Below are positions 36,901-48,736 of a stretch of DNA of 64,000 nt, one piece after another. Below the pieces are notes generated by a model, which did no database searches, was not told the origin of the DNA, and worked only from the letters and a program-made list of their open reading frames with translations. A program made the position numbers and the translations under genes. Source of the DNA: Watersipora subatra (lineage: Eukaryota > Bryozoa > Gymnolaemata > Cheilostomatida > Watersiporidae); contig NC_088708.1 in assembly GCF_963576615.1 (NCBI RefSeq), forward strand, positions 5,952,001 to 6,016,000, given 5' to 3'. How positions within the stretch are numbered: the stretch's first letter is position 1; each line of letters opens with the position of its first letter.

Positions 36901-39900
36901 CATGATATGTTTTGTTTGAGTTTACTGCAGTAAATTAATTTGTCCTATTATATGAGCTGAAACTATGTGAGTGGCCACGACTTGGATGGATGTTTTTAAT
37001 AAAAACTTTTTGCCAAGATGGAAATCTTTTGGCTTATAAAATTATATAATAGAATGATAATGTTGAAGATAATTCAAAACACGATTTGCAGAACATGTTA
37101 AATACATCATAGCCCCGTTGCCACCTGTGCTGAAATCTTGTTTAATAAATGGACGTATGAAGTGTAATCAGAGCTGTATTGACAGGTACTTTTGCATAGC
37201 TCGACTCAATTCCGACAGTCTAAATATTAAGAGCTCAAAAAAGTTTATGCTCCACACTACTAAGTGAAAACAGATGAGTCCACAATCCGCCAACCAGGTG
37301 CAAGAATGGCTTGATTAATCTTTCGCCAGAATCTCAGTTGATTTCCGTCAACTCATAAAACCATTTTTTTTGTACTTGAAGCAACTAATCAAATGTAACC
37401 AGTAAAGTTTTTCTACAAATTGATACTAATAATGACTAGATAACCTTGACTATATATTACTTTTTTTATGGATGCAGTTGGTTTCGCTATATATTCGAAC
37501 ATGTTCTTTTCAAAGATGTGGCTTGCTTATTTTATTTAGTAACTAGTTTCCGGTGTGGGTAGCAACTGAGAACTTCGCTGATACAAAGGCCGCAATGAAG
37601 TAAGTTAGAGCTGCATAGGACTAGACTTCTATCGCAATAGCCGATGTGAATACGAAAGATAGAGACAGGCTGTTTCACTATATACAGTGAAACTCGGATA
37701 AATCGCCCTCGGATATATCGAACACATGGTTAACTTGAATGGATTTGCTTGGTCCGTTCCCACGCAATGATAAATGGCTTTAGATAACTCGACCGAAACT
37801 CAGTTAACTCGAACAGTTTTTTGCCAAACGGCTACCGAGACGGTCATTACTATCGCTTTAGAATATCACTTTATTCCAAGCCATAGAGATAAACATCGAC
37901 TTTTAGTAGTTCTTAGGCCTCGTTATTACCAACATCGGCAAATATTTTCATTAACGACTTTTCTAATGGTTTGCAAAAATCAAATTTTATCAAACATCCG
38001 CTTAGTGATAAGCCCTCTGAATGCAAAAAAAGCAAGGTAAAATTTGGATAACTTTAAAGCAATATCGGCAAAATTGATAATGGGTTTTTAATAGTAAAGC
38101 AGTTTTGTAATAACTGACTTACTGCAAAATTGATCTTGGTTAAAACGCTTGGTAGAAAAATACATATGTATTTTTTCTGAGCGTTTTAACCACGATCAAG
38201 TTTTGCCAACTTTAATCTGAGAACGTCCTGGCAGTCACATCACCTAAAGCAACAAACAAATCTCAAGTGATAAAAAAATATCTATACTTTCTGATTAAAA
38301 ATATTTAAAACTTCACACGAGGGACCCTTTAACTTGCAACAAGCAATCTATGCTTTTGATTGATATATAGTTTGTATATATACATGTATCTACTGATAAA
38401 TACGTGCACTTATGACTGTTCTGATAACTTGAACGCTCTAATAACTCGAACACTTTTGCTCGGTCCCTTGAAGTTTGAGTTATCCGTGTTTCACTGTACA
38501 TCATTTTGGGCAAGTCTGGACTCTTTTTTTTTCTGAGCGTTTTACCGCGATCAATTTTTGTCAATTCGAATCTTCAAATATCTTGACAATGAGATCGCCT
38601 AAAACAACAAACATCTCGAAAAAAAATCGATACTTTTTGTTAAAATCAACTATAATTTGACGCAATCACATCTTTAAATTTGGTTGATAAGATAAGCGTG
38701 TTCAAATAGCAAGACTTTACTTCCTGTAATGCAACTTCAACACCATGCAATAGGTTGCTAAGGTAAGATATCACTTTTAAAGGCATAAGGTCATGGTGAC
38801 CTTTTTTGCGCAACTTTCATTAGCTTTTCATATGCTCTGTAACGCTACAAAGTTTAGAAACGGTTAATTCGAAGATTCTAACCAGCCATATCAACCTGAC
38901 AAATACTGTCATTTGCAGCCTTCACATAAATCTTACAAGTTGTCAAGGAATGCTGAAGAAGGCTACAATGCCAAGTATGAGTGGTTTGCAGCTATTGACA
39001 TCGGTGAGTGCATCTGCACCAAGAAGGAATGTTGGACTCTATGAGCCTAGGTAAAAGCACCTTTTTTGAAACAAGCAGTAAGTTGATTAAAATATGCATG
39101 AGAAGTTGATGAAATCTGCTATAGCCTATAATACATGCAACCCTCTTAAAAATTTCAGGGAAATCATAACAGATGTTTTTGTACCAAATATTTAACTTTA
39201 GTCTTGGCAAAGTTACCCAAACACATTTATTGAGTTATTTAAAACAACCATTGCTGTATCACTGTAATAACTGTACATTTGCAAACAGACAGTGGTGACC
39301 TTGAAGTATTAGTAAATCACTATCTTTTGCGCAAAGATTGAAGTTTTCTATGCATACAGCGTATCTCAACAAGCATGTGAAAATATACCTATAAACAGGT
39401 CAACAGCTATTCAATGTCTTCTAGCACTCTGAAATAGGGATGGCATTTGTAGTTTGGAAAGGTGTGATCATCTATCGTTGGAGTTGTCCCACCGATAGCG
39501 ATAGTATCGAATTATCAATGAGCAGACAGAGTTTACCAATAGTTATCGCGTGACTTTGCAGCTGGTAAAACTATCGTATTATCGTGCCTAAAAAGATCGA
39601 TGATTGTGGAGGGGATAGGAAAACGAAAAGCTGCAGCATAAACAATAAAAACTACAGGCAATCTTGGATAACTCAAACTTCACGAGACCGAACGAAAGTA
39701 TTCGCGTTATCAGAACGTTCAAGTTATTAGAGCACTGTCACAATTCCATGCATTTAGTAGTAGATAAATGTACATATACAAACGATATATAAATCAAATG
39801 CATAGATGGCTTGTTGCAAACTAAAAGGCTGCTACTGTAAAATTAAAAAGAAATTTCATCAGAAAGTATAGAGACTTTTCTATCACTTGAGATTGGTTTG

Positions 39901-42900
39901 TTATATTAGGTGATGTGATTGCCAGGACGTTTTTTATATTAAAATTGGCAAAACTTGATTTAGCTCACTTTTCTTAGCTTTTGGAGGGCCACTGCAAAGC
40001 GGATGGTTGGCAAAATTTGATTTTTTGTAAACCTTTAGAAAAGTCGTTAACAAAAATATTTTGTTGATGAGGGTAATAACGACATCCAAGAACTACTAAA
40101 AGTTGAGGTTTATCTCTATGGCTTGGAATAAAGTCATCGACATCCAAGAACTACTAAAAGTTGAGGTTTACCTCTATGGCTTGGAATAAAGTGATATTCT
40201 AAAGCGATAGCAATCGTCGCAGTAGCCGTTGGGCAAAAAACTGTTCGAGTTAACCAAGTTGAGGTCAAGTTATATAAAGCAATTTATCATTGCTATCATT
40301 GCGTGGGAATGGCCCAAACAAATCCATTGGAGTTAACCGAGGGCGAGTTATCCAAGTTTGAGTGTATCTGCAAAACTATCAGGTTATATTCTTTTTACTA
40401 TTCGATAACGATATATAAGTTTCGGCTGTTTTGATAGGCTAAAAATAGGCAACATATTCATATCGAGAAGACAACTACCGACTATCACTATCGAGCTATC
40501 GTGCAACCCTACTCTGAAACTATAGCATTAATTTACAATGTGCGGGTTTACTGGTCATAGAGATTTAATTGCGTGTTGCCAATGACTTTGCTTACTCGTC
40601 TATCCACATGTATTTGGTTGAAGTTTCGGTGGCATGCAAGGTTGTGACACATTAGAAGGGCATTCTTGCAGTGCAGCAATTTTGCAGTGCATTATAACTT
40701 TCTAACAACCAGTAGATATTTACTCCCACTGTGATCTACTGCCATTTACTTCCATGATGCATTACCTGACACCCAGCAATCCATGCATACTGCAAATGCG
40801 CATTGTTTTAAATTCGAACTGCTCGTGTAAGCAATGATATACAACCCCCACAGGATAGGCGACGGCATCACGTGGGCGGAGCCTAATGATCGAGCTCAAT
40901 TGGGATGAACCCGAACACAGCACCCGGACAAACAAATATGCTGAATAACACCCCTTGTAAATTTACAAATATTATTAACAATAGTCGTTATTTTACTGAT
41001 CTTTTGGTTTCATTTTGTTGTCAAATAAATAAAGTTGCCCAATACTGTCATCGTTATGATCAGTCAGTTGTCATTCACAAGCATTTGTGATATTAATAGT
41101 CGCAATTGTAAAATTGCCCAAATTTGGTTTTATATTTAGATTTTGAGTATGAAAACTACACTCCACACCCTTCCCTGCTGTCCCATCTTATTGGCCAGGT
41201 AAAACAATGTGACACCGATAAAGGACTTTGTCATTTTATATTAGGGGTGGCAAAATATTAATCAAAAATTAGTAAAAAAAGGTCATTGTTCGGGTGATTT
41301 TGGGTAAATTTTATTTAACTTCAAGCATATACTACGACCCCTACCAATTTCAAAATTAATATAAGTAGGTAATTTGAAATGCTTTATTTTCCATGGATCC
41401 ATTAATTTGATTAGGTGTTACCTCTACATTGTAGAAATTCAAGGTTTGCTATTGTGAACGGGGGGGGGGGGGGGGGGGGGGGGGCGGGGTCTACTGAATG
41501 AATGAGTTAATGACACAAGCATTGCACACTGTGCAATAAGTTACTGGTAGTACTGCCACTGCACCAGTGGCAGTAATAATAGTACGTGCTGCGCGCAATA
41601 GTAACATAATAGCAGTGAAATATTTATCGAGATCTCAGGCCACAGCTTTTGTTGCTGCATGACCACACAATGGATCTGACTAGTGACCATGTTATATTCT
41701 GTACCCCAATCATAGCTATAACTGCCATATCTTTTCTAAATTTATGAGGGCTAAAGGTGTAGAATCCAGGCTACTCACATATACCCAATTGAGTATCACC
41801 TTCACATAAAAATATGAAAGCACCATGATTTTGAGCAAGATCAATTTACAGTAGTTGCCATTACTGATATCATCAGAGTGATATGTGCGAGCATCATATT
41901 TTACCATAAAAAGGGCACAGAGGGAAGCACCATGAGAAATGTGTCAAGTAGGGCAAGATCTACTGGAGTTCCGCTATCAACATTGTTTGCTATAAGATTA
42001 CTGCACTACTGCAGGCAGGTCCATCCAGGTCAAATATTATGAGGCATGGAGACATGTAGACAAACAGTAGTGGTGCCATGCCTCTGCGTGGCAGTTGTTT
42101 TTAACCTGGTCAAATTAAAATACTCGTAGGAGCTGTCTTTTTAGCATGCATTTGTTGCCGACACCATTGGTGAGTTGCTGCTATTTTAAGATTTGCTCTT
42201 GTAACGTAAAATATGAATTTTATTGTGGAGCAGAGTAAATTTCCAATTCATTCTTCAATTGACAAGCATCATGTAAGAAAAAAACAACCGTGTGTGTTTT
42301 CAACTTTCAGGTTAACATACAGTTGATTGAGAGTCAAATTGATTGATGTTCAGGGAGCTCATAATTATAAGGAAAATAGTGAAAATGGTAATGTTACAGT
42401 AAGACACAAAAGCCTGGTTATGACCTACTGAACTGGGAACACGCAACATCTACTGTGTATTTAGCTTCTTGTCAATGTTTTGTCACTCGTGTGGCTCACT
42501 TGGATTTTTAATACGGAGCTCTTCACACCATGAAAGATTTTCCTATTCACACCTTAGGCAGAGACCTGCTAGCTTGCGAATGCCCCAGTGATTCCTGTAT
42601 TGAGAGTAAATGCATGCACACAGCCGCTACAGGTAACAATCACATCGTAACCGTGCAACAGTAGCAGACCAGTTGAGAGAAATTGATGGAATACACCTGA
42701 ACTAAAGTTAGTAACGTGAAACAAACTGAGGAACTTCCCTGACACCTTTGCAGCCAGGCAATAGACATAAATGATGAGATAAGATAACACCTCTATTAAC
42801 TTTCTTTACTTATAAGGACGAATAGAACGACTCTGGTTGGATTACAAGCCTTGGGCCACCTGCCATAAATTTACCTCTATAGTGCAGACCTGCAACTATG

Positions 42901-44979
42901 CTTAAGGACTACAAGCCATTTATAACCACAAGTTTTACAGCTTTTGCTAGAATTTATGAAGTTTCCTCACATGACTGACCACTGCTTGGCAGAGTCAACA
43001 TTGACTAGCAACGGTTGACCTGGTAATGAACTGAGCGAATCAAAATAATTCTGGGTACATTTGCACTTTCGAGATTTTGTACTCCAGTTGGACTTGTGTG
43101 TACTTGTCTGAGAGGCAGCTGTGAAAGCTGCTGAACAGCACATGACAACAATCATAGATCCTCATCGAATCATGTTCTAAAAGGAAAGAGCCTACTCTAG
43201 GTGTATTCAAAGCTTACAAGCCAGTGTCAAACCATTGACGACTGCTAGCGGTTCAACAGTTTACAATGGTCCCTCTATATACAGGCGACTCTATTTACAA
43301 CAAAATTATGATACAAGATGCCTTTTGACGTAAGATATGGCTTGAGGTACACTCATCTCAACAAACATCACGTAAATAAATGTATAAAAAATAGTCCAAT
43401 AGAAATATAGTTTTTGATTCTATGTTTTTGTGAACTGTCTGTCACTCTTCCTCACTTCTGTGCTGCTTGCCCTTATCACTATTCTTCCATCACCGAGCAT
43501 AAACCTCCATTAACCATGGCGATTTTCTCCCAAGCATGTGTGTTGTTGCTGTTGTTTAGGAAATTAATTAACTAGCAATAAACCGATTGCTTTGATGCTA
43601 TAGGGTATAACCATAATTCTCTAGGAGCTTATAACACACTGTAGACAAAACACTTTACAAATCAGTTAGTGCATATAATAGGCTCTTATTATATTTAATT
43701 AATATTTTCAGATTAATCTTATTATCGTTTTTATCTTCAATTCTGATTTGAGTGGATGTTAATAATCCGAAAGATACCATTTGAAATGCCGTATTATTTT
43801 ATCTAACCTCACTCAAAAAGCTAGCAAAGCTGTGACAACACAGAGAAACCAACGGAAACAAATAAAATCACACACGGGAAAACTTATCGCTCATGAAGGG
43901 AAACAAACATCCGGACCTATGAATGATTCTATGAAGGGCTTTAATATGTTTGCTCCTTGTTTTGGATATAGATATGTTATATAGTTGTTCAGAATTGAGT
44001 TGGATGATGTTGGCAGGCCAGAAATGGATTAAATGGTTTATGAGAAAAATGCATTAGCTATTCAAGATGTTCTAGATAGGACCACAATGCAAGATCAAAT
44101 TGATATCACACGGATAGGCATGCTATGGCAATGCACTGGCTTGAAACACAATCTACATTGTGATCTGAATCACTAAAGATTCTTGTGAATGACATCTACA
44201 GAATGCTGCTCTTAAAAATTTGAGGTTACTCAAGAGCTTCCTGTATGGTTGACTGACCAGCAGAGTCACACCCGAACAGTGACAGCCAGGAGATGGTATT
44301 TGAAGCTCATCGATATATGTGCATAATAAACCAGCACCAAAGGACTGTATGTAAGTATATATACCACAGTCAGATGGGACAAACTTACGACGTGAGTAGG
44401 CCGCCGGAGACATTATGCTTGTTTAGATATTCTACCCAAGAGAGAGGGGGCTCTCTGAAGGGAACAGGATCTTGCTGCCTCAAAACCTCTTCCATAAGAT
44501 TAGCATCGGCGACTGCAAAGGCTCTTGAGCCAAATGTGAGCCGAATAACCTTTCCATATTTATCCACCAAGTCTTTCTGCAAGACGAAGTTTATCAGTAT
44601 AATACTGTTTGTACATGCAATCACTGACAAAAGTATCAACTCTCATAAAGTTGAGTGACGTGGATAGCGAAAAGCCAAATACTTTGGCACTATACAACAC
44701 AGAGAAGCTCAACATCCTAACTATTCGATCTATGGCAAAACTTACAGTCACGATATGCAGCCGATGCCTATTGCTCCCCGCGAATACGTGCATTGATCCT
44801 ATCTTTGGCAGAGCAACCGGGCCTGGTAGGTCTTCCCATTGGGTGACTCGAGATAGTAGGCTATGGGTAGCATAGATATGCCGATTATTTGCACGGTGTG
44901 CGCTAGAAGATATCCTCGAAAACAGTTTGCGTGCACAGATCGTGTGAGCAGCAGACATATCGCAAGCCGTGTGCATCAC
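24923..44979 (-). CDS. Mitochondrial-clan cytochrome P450, nine exons
   Basis: Exons in transcript order: 44979-44746, 44576-44389, 33295-33105, 31446-31243, 26311-26160, 26023-25784, 25654-25489, 25338-25295 and 25045-24923. All have GT-AG borders and matching phases and join to exactly 513 residues, a normal length. An N-terminal Arg/Ser/His-rich stretch (residues about 15-45) fits a mitochondrial presequence, followed by the proline hinge LPGP. Diagnostic motifs: I-helix FGGVDTS (residues 318-324), K-helix ETLR (373-376), PERF (428-431) and heme loop [10 protein letters not shown] (450-459) with Cys457 as heme ligand. The heme loop is followed by [10 protein letters not shown], the basic patch through which mitochondrial P450s bind adrenodoxin. 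Expected role: a monooxygenase of the mitochondrial inner membrane acting on a steroid, sterol or xenobiotic; the substrate cannot be read from sequence. No key residue is missing. The gene spans 20 kb, with an 11-kb intron. Confidence 0.93.
26457..27761. mobile_element. PIF/Harbinger-like non-autonomous element
   Basis: Terminal inverted repeats TGGTGCGTTTACACTGGCCG and CGGCCAGTGTAAACGCACCA are flanked by the 3-bp duplication TAA (26454-26456 and 27762-27764), the TWA target typical of Harbinger. Subterminal regions repeat ccgacaccga on both sides. No transposase is visible. A solo LTR sits in its middle. Location: P450 intron 26312-31242. Confidence 0.8.
26895..27318 (+). mobile_element. 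Solo LTR of a Gypsy-like retrotransposon, nested in the Harbinger element
   Basis: The 424-bp unit begins TGTGATGG and ends TTTACA, with a 4-bp direct repeat GTAG on both sides (26891-26894 and 27319-27322). It has a TATA box (tgtatataaggg, about 27152) followed by a likely transcription start and AATAAA near 27229, in LTR order. No internal genes are present, so it is the fossil left after LTR-LTR recombination. It is younger than the Harbinger element around it. Confidence 0.6.
28237..28350. repeat. 17-bp minisatellite (tttcatatacatgtgta), about 6.5 copies
   Basis: Nearly identical units in a P450 intron. The short plus-strand frame across it is a by-product. Confidence 0.9.
28913..29727. 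mobile_element. TTAA-flanked DNA transposon, copy 2, lacking its far end
   Basis: Aligns along its length with 5448-6240, starting AGGTTGACTTGCAA after TTAA (28909-28912). Similarity stops at about 29727 within the right inverted repeat, so the outer part of that end is missing. The two copies differ by many substitutions and small indels, so both insertions are old. Confidence 0.75.
30019..30905. mobile_element. Pogo-like element copy, right end not found
   Basis: Similar to the left and central parts of the element at 46289-47909, including cattgtggaaggtatta and a shared run around gaagatgttcattc. The left end ctgcaaaacctctaattc resembles the pogo-type terminus. No matching right end was found and no intact frame exists. 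Confidence 0.6.
32037..32993. mobile_element. TA-flanked MITE (Tc1/mariner or pogo type)
   Basis: Terminal inverted repeats CAGTAGGTGCTCCTACAACG and CGTTATAGGAGCATCTACTG, with TA on both sides (32035-32036 and 32994-32995). There is no transposase. An 11-bp minisatellite lies inside. Location: P450 intron 31447-33104. Confidence 0.8.
32236..32325. repeat. 11-bp minisatellite (taccgtaactg), 8 copies
   Basis: Perfect head-to-tail copies inside the TA-flanked MITE, so the array expanded after that element formed. Confidence 0.9.
33671..34469. mobile_element. TA-flanked pogo-type MITE, copy 1
   Basis: Ends CAGTCAAACATGGATAACTC and GAGTTATCCATGTTTGACTG, flanked by TA (33669-33670 and 34470-34471). 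The inner part contains a conserved block (cacttgagattggtttgtt, then gccaggacg) shared with copies 2 and 3 and with the foldback at 55.5 kb. Non-autonomous; largest P450 intron. Confidence 0.85.
36274..36360 (+). other. Candidate exon, function unknown
   Basis: An open 29-codon block between a pyrimidine-rich acceptor (ttttttctgagcatcag) and the donor ATGGAG|gtacat, both phase 0. The peptide is highly charged ([20 protein letters not shown]), which is unusual for random AT-rich DNA and fits a coiled coil. It lies antisense inside the P450 intron 33296-44388. No neighbouring exon was found, so it could be chance or a remnant. Confidence 0.25.
37685..38496. mobile_element. TA-flanked pogo-type MITE, copy 2 (inverted relative to copies 1 and 3)
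   Basis: Ends CAGTGAAACTCGGATAAATC and GAGTTATCCGTGTTTCACTG, with TA at 37683-37684 and 38497-38498. The internal order is the reverse complement of copies 1 and 3. Confidence 0.85.
39435..40511. mobile_element. hAT-like element carrying a nested MITE
   Basis: The ends TAGGGATGGCA and TGCAACCCTA are imperfect inverted repeats. A perfect 8-bp duplication CTCTGAAA lies directly outside both (39427-39434 and 40512-40519), the hallmark of hAT insertion. Without the nested copy the element is about 365 bp. It has no transposase. Confidence 0.8.
39655..40364. mobile_element. TA-flanked pogo-type MITE, copy 3, nested in the hAT-like element
   Basis: Ends CAGGCAATCTTGGATAACTC and GAGTTATCCAAGTTTGAGTG with TA at 39653-39654 and 40365-40366. 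It includes an internal tandem duplication of about 55 bp near 40083-40192 (catccaagaactactaaaag twice). It is younger than the hAT-like element. Confidence 0.82.
40520..44388. other. Rest of the 11-kb P450 intron
   Basis: Apart from the poly-G tract nothing is defined. A minus-strand frame at 42967-43155 starts with a signal-peptide-like stretch but has no supporting splice sites or family resemblance. Confidence 0.4.
41460..41484. repeat. Poly-G tract, 25 bases
   Basis: An uninterrupted run of G followed by cgggg. It could form a G-quadruplex, with C-rich antisense in the P450 transcript, and its length is likely unstable or partly a sequencing effect. Confidence 0.9.
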
Positions 44980-45130
44980 TTCTACGCTCCCAGTAGATTA
45001 GTATCGCCCAGTGCTCCTGTACTTAATTGAACGACGAAAAGCTGTCCTCTTAAGCTCCGCCCATTGATGAACCGTTCATGTAGCGTGTGAGTTCATGTAG
45101 CGTGCCTGCGCTCGCGGCCGCATTATTTCC
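44980..45130 (-). promoter_or_regulatory. Likely P450 5' flank/promoter
   Basis: The only CpG-rich stretch nearby (gcgctcgcggccgc near 45110) lies just upstream of the P450 start, with a GC box (ctccgccc, 45055-45062). No TATA box is evident. The assignment rests on position and base composition only. Confidence 0.4.
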
Positions 45131-46288
45131 ATAGTCCAAAGGAATGCGGCTGGCTGAATGGTCTAGTGCCTAAAAGGCGATCAAACAATACTCTTAATCA
45201 GCGATGTGAAAAGCCACAGTCTACAGCTGCTAACGATCAGCCAGTAAGCCTTTAATTGATGTACTGTACTTGTTTGGAAAGCAACCTGTAGACAAAGGCT
45301 ACATTTATAGACCGATGATACATACTGGAGCCCCTCAGATCATATCATTTTGGAATAACATTGTCAATCAGCTGAGAGACTGCTGAGGATTTCCCTTCTA
45401 TTGCGGTACTAGTTGAATGCCCGGTATTGATGTGTTACTGTAGTTACCTACAGTAACTTAAGTGTATTTAGTAGCTATGATCTGCAAGAAAATTTAACAT
45501 TACAATGTCCTACATGCAGTCAACATTGAATTTAACTTAAATGATTTTAGCTTACAAACCACATACTTGAGGCTAATTTTTAGTACGTCGTTTGCTAAAC
45601 TAAACTTCAAACTTGTGAAAGACTAAAATTTTATCACCTATTTGTTTTTTAATTCATTTTTTACTAAAACTAATAACGAATTGCGCTGAACTGAGATAGT
45701 GAACATTGTATATCTTTTTCAGGCGTAGTGGGAGGGATTTCAGAGAATAGCATATCGGCATTTTGGTCGTATATACTCAGTACACCGACGGCCTAATTTT
45801 AATTTCGATAGAAATTTTTGTTGGTATCATATGGCGGAAAACAAATTCGCTCTAGTGTGGCAAGGACGAAAAAATATCGCGCTTCATAAAGTAAAGCGAA
45901 AAAATCTTATAACAGGGCATCGTAATTTGTAGGTGCACTGTATTAATAAATAATTTGGCAAGTACAAGGGTATACAGCATAATTATAGTAAGAGCAACGG
46001 GCAAGAAAAGAACAGCTTAGTTTGGTGGTTATGTTTGTTTTACAACTGCAAACTTGTGGTTGCAATCTTTGTGAGTTCAAATACAGTACAAAGAGCATTT
46101 GTCTTTCTTAGAGTTTAATCGCTATAGCTGGACAGACGACAGACAAACAAACTTTGAGATTTATATATATAAATATAGGCAAATTGGTAAGAATTTTATT
46201 TGTTTATGCTAAATATGGGAATAGACATGAACTTATTTGACAATGCTTTGATACTTTTAGATACAATTTTAGCCATGATTTTGAGATA
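45131..46288. other. Intergenic, no gene recognised
   Basis: AT-rich spacer upstream of the P450; frames are short. A fragment near 46125-46175 (tatagctggacagacgac) resembles the dispersed repeat at 49 kb. Confidence 0.45.
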
Positions 46289-47909
46289 CCCGTAAAACCA
46301 CTAATTGAATGCCACCTCTATTTGAACGCCGCCTCCAATTGACGCCACTCTGAGAGAAGGGTTGAAAAATAGACCGCCACTCTCCGATTGAACACCACTT
46401 CCACTTGACCCCCATTTTGATATTATTTTATCTTTTCGAGCCCATAATATAAACTGATCAATAGAAAAGTGTCCGCAAAATCTATTATTTATTCGCATAT
46501 TAATAATGGGCCGTTTATATCAATATCAGTTAATTCTTTCGTTGTCCAATTCCAAAGCTTTTCGTTTTGTTCGTTAAAACTTTGAAAGCAGCACCCGTAG
46601 CAATAATCAATAATGGTTTCAGGCTAGTAGTAGCTTTCTGTATAGCGCGGTCTTTCTGCTTTGAAGTAGCCTACATTTATTAACAATACGGCTTAAATTT
46701 ACAATGGTAGATGAACTTTCAAAGCGGCGCTATAAAAATAATTACTGTCTCCGGCTAATAGTGGTTCCTGATGCTTCGAAGTACATGTACATATATAAAA
46801 AGTAAAGACGGTTTAAATTTGCGATAGTAGATAAAACTTTGAAAGCAACGCCAATGAAATAACTACTAACTGTCTCAGGCTAATAGTAGTCCCTTGTTTA
46901 ATGCGGTCCTAATACTTCAAAGAACATGCATATAAAAACCGGTTCGCAAGTTTTGGACCAAAGGCTATGTTTATTGCGAGCAAAACCTTTACGCGTTGCG
47001 TTAGTGCTAAATACAGCGCGTAAAAGTTTTGCTCTGCCAAAAAATTGTTTGTACTATATCGACTAGCCCAGTAGTGCAGAAAAAAAGTTGATACCAGAAG
47101 ATATTGTGGAAGGTATTAGACAACTAGAAGATGTTCATTTCATGGACAGCAATAATCAGAATGCAGCTATCCAAGCAAACGATGGAAATATTTTTGTTTT
47201 AAAAATTTTAACTTTTGTTTCTGCATGTAATATAAGTATGGTTCATTTATGTCACTTGTTCATGAATATATATTTGTATCATTTGATAGATTATTGTTGT
47301 ATAATTTATAAATATGCTGATTTATAGCATGTTATTTAATAGCATCCTTGCGGCTATCTTAACACCGCTTACAATGGATCGATGCTGATAACTCCACTTC
47401 TATTGCACATAAAAAGCTAGTTTTGGCTGCAAACTGTAGCAAACATACCTATCAATGAGCTATTATTCAACAATGTTAAATATAGATATAAAATATAATA
47501 TGTCTTCAAATTTAGAATGAAATGAAATTTTAAATTCCAACAAATTGCAAAGAAGTACACAGGCTTTAATATCATCACAAGTCAATTGTAAGCACTAGAT
47601 ATCAACTGGTAGAGATATTTCTCAGTTTCTTGTTGTAAATCTATTAGGAGATCTTTGACAAGTTTGAGGTAAATTAGCAGATTTGTTGAATTCAAAATGT
47701 TTAATATCTGTCTACCAGAAAAAGAGAGCAAAATATAGGCAACTTCTGCTTCGCCCGTAACAGGGCTAAATTTATCTTTCGAAAATTCGGACGAGCCCTT
47801 TGAAAAATAGACCTTCAGCCTCTATTTGAACGCCGTCTCCAATTGACTGCCACCATAGAGAGAAAGTTGAAAAATAGTGCGCCATGGCGTTCAAATAGAG
47901 GTTTTACGG
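46289..47909. mobile_element. Pogo/Tigger-like DNA element, degenerate
   Basis: Ends CCCGTAAAACC and GGTTTTACGG, extended inward by gaatgcc/ggcgttcaa-type inverted matches, flanked by TA (46287-46288 and 47910-47911). The interior holds a short frame (47088-47327) conserved in the copy at 30.0-30.9 kb (IPEDIVEGIRQLEDVHF), which may be a transposase fragment. A block of about 150 bp starting near ttaaaactttgaaagca occurs three times in a row (46.57-46.95 kb), against once in the 30-kb copy. Confidence 0.65.
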
Positions 47910-47911
47910 TA

Positions 47912-48734
47912 TCGACCATTTTATTCAAAAGCTGTCCCCTTGACTGTGACCTTTTTCCTTCACTGCTTCCTTATTACCCTAAGTATGTCAATTTCTCAAA
48001 CTCAGAATTAGGAGTGAGTTTCAAATGTTATGCATACACTTTCAACTGCAGAGCTAGCTTAACCTCTGATAGAATGGCTCTAATGAATGACAGGTTTTTA
48101 GTGTTTTAGTCATCTTTAAAAATATTTGCACAAAAGCATGCCAAGGGGCATGTCTGCTTTATGAACTTTGGTTTGAAAATGCATACAGGTAAAAGCTACC
48201 TTCTTTTGAAGGAATTACAGTGATATTTGCATCAAATCAACAATTGGTAATTGTTAGTTGTGTTCTCAATCAGCCGACACAAATAAGCTTTGTCACATCT
48301 GATATGGAATTTTTGTGAAAGAGTTAGCAGCCGAGAAGTAACCAAAATAAATATAGATACACTGAATGAGGTGAATTCACATACAAACGCTGTTCGCTTT
48401 GTGTAACAAAGTGAACCAGAACTTTCTATTGAAACAAAATTCAACCAATCACCGCACATCTCAAGAACCTTTGACACATTGTAGTAAATCCATCATCACA
48501 TTGCAAGACAAATCAAACAGGTAAGCTAAATAATCGTACAGAGCCTCATCTCATCGATAGCTCATCAAAGCTAATCAGTGATATGTATAGACAATGTTGA
48601 TAGGAATAAAGACTTGTATTTGTTCCAAAATGTTCCTAGTTCAGAAGATGGATCGACGAGGAGAGGCTGCAAATCGAATGCACCAAGACCTAAGGAAGAC
48701 AACAGTATACATACCGTAAATACAATAAAGTAAA
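47912..48734. other. Intergenic, no gene recognised
   Basis: No frame with splice support and no repeat ends detected. Confidence 0.45.
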
Positions 48735-48736
48735 TT

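Noticed and set aside
42967-43155. Minus-strand 62-residue frame with a signal-peptide-like start
   Set aside because: No cysteine pattern or splice context that matches a known secreted family; length is expected by chance.
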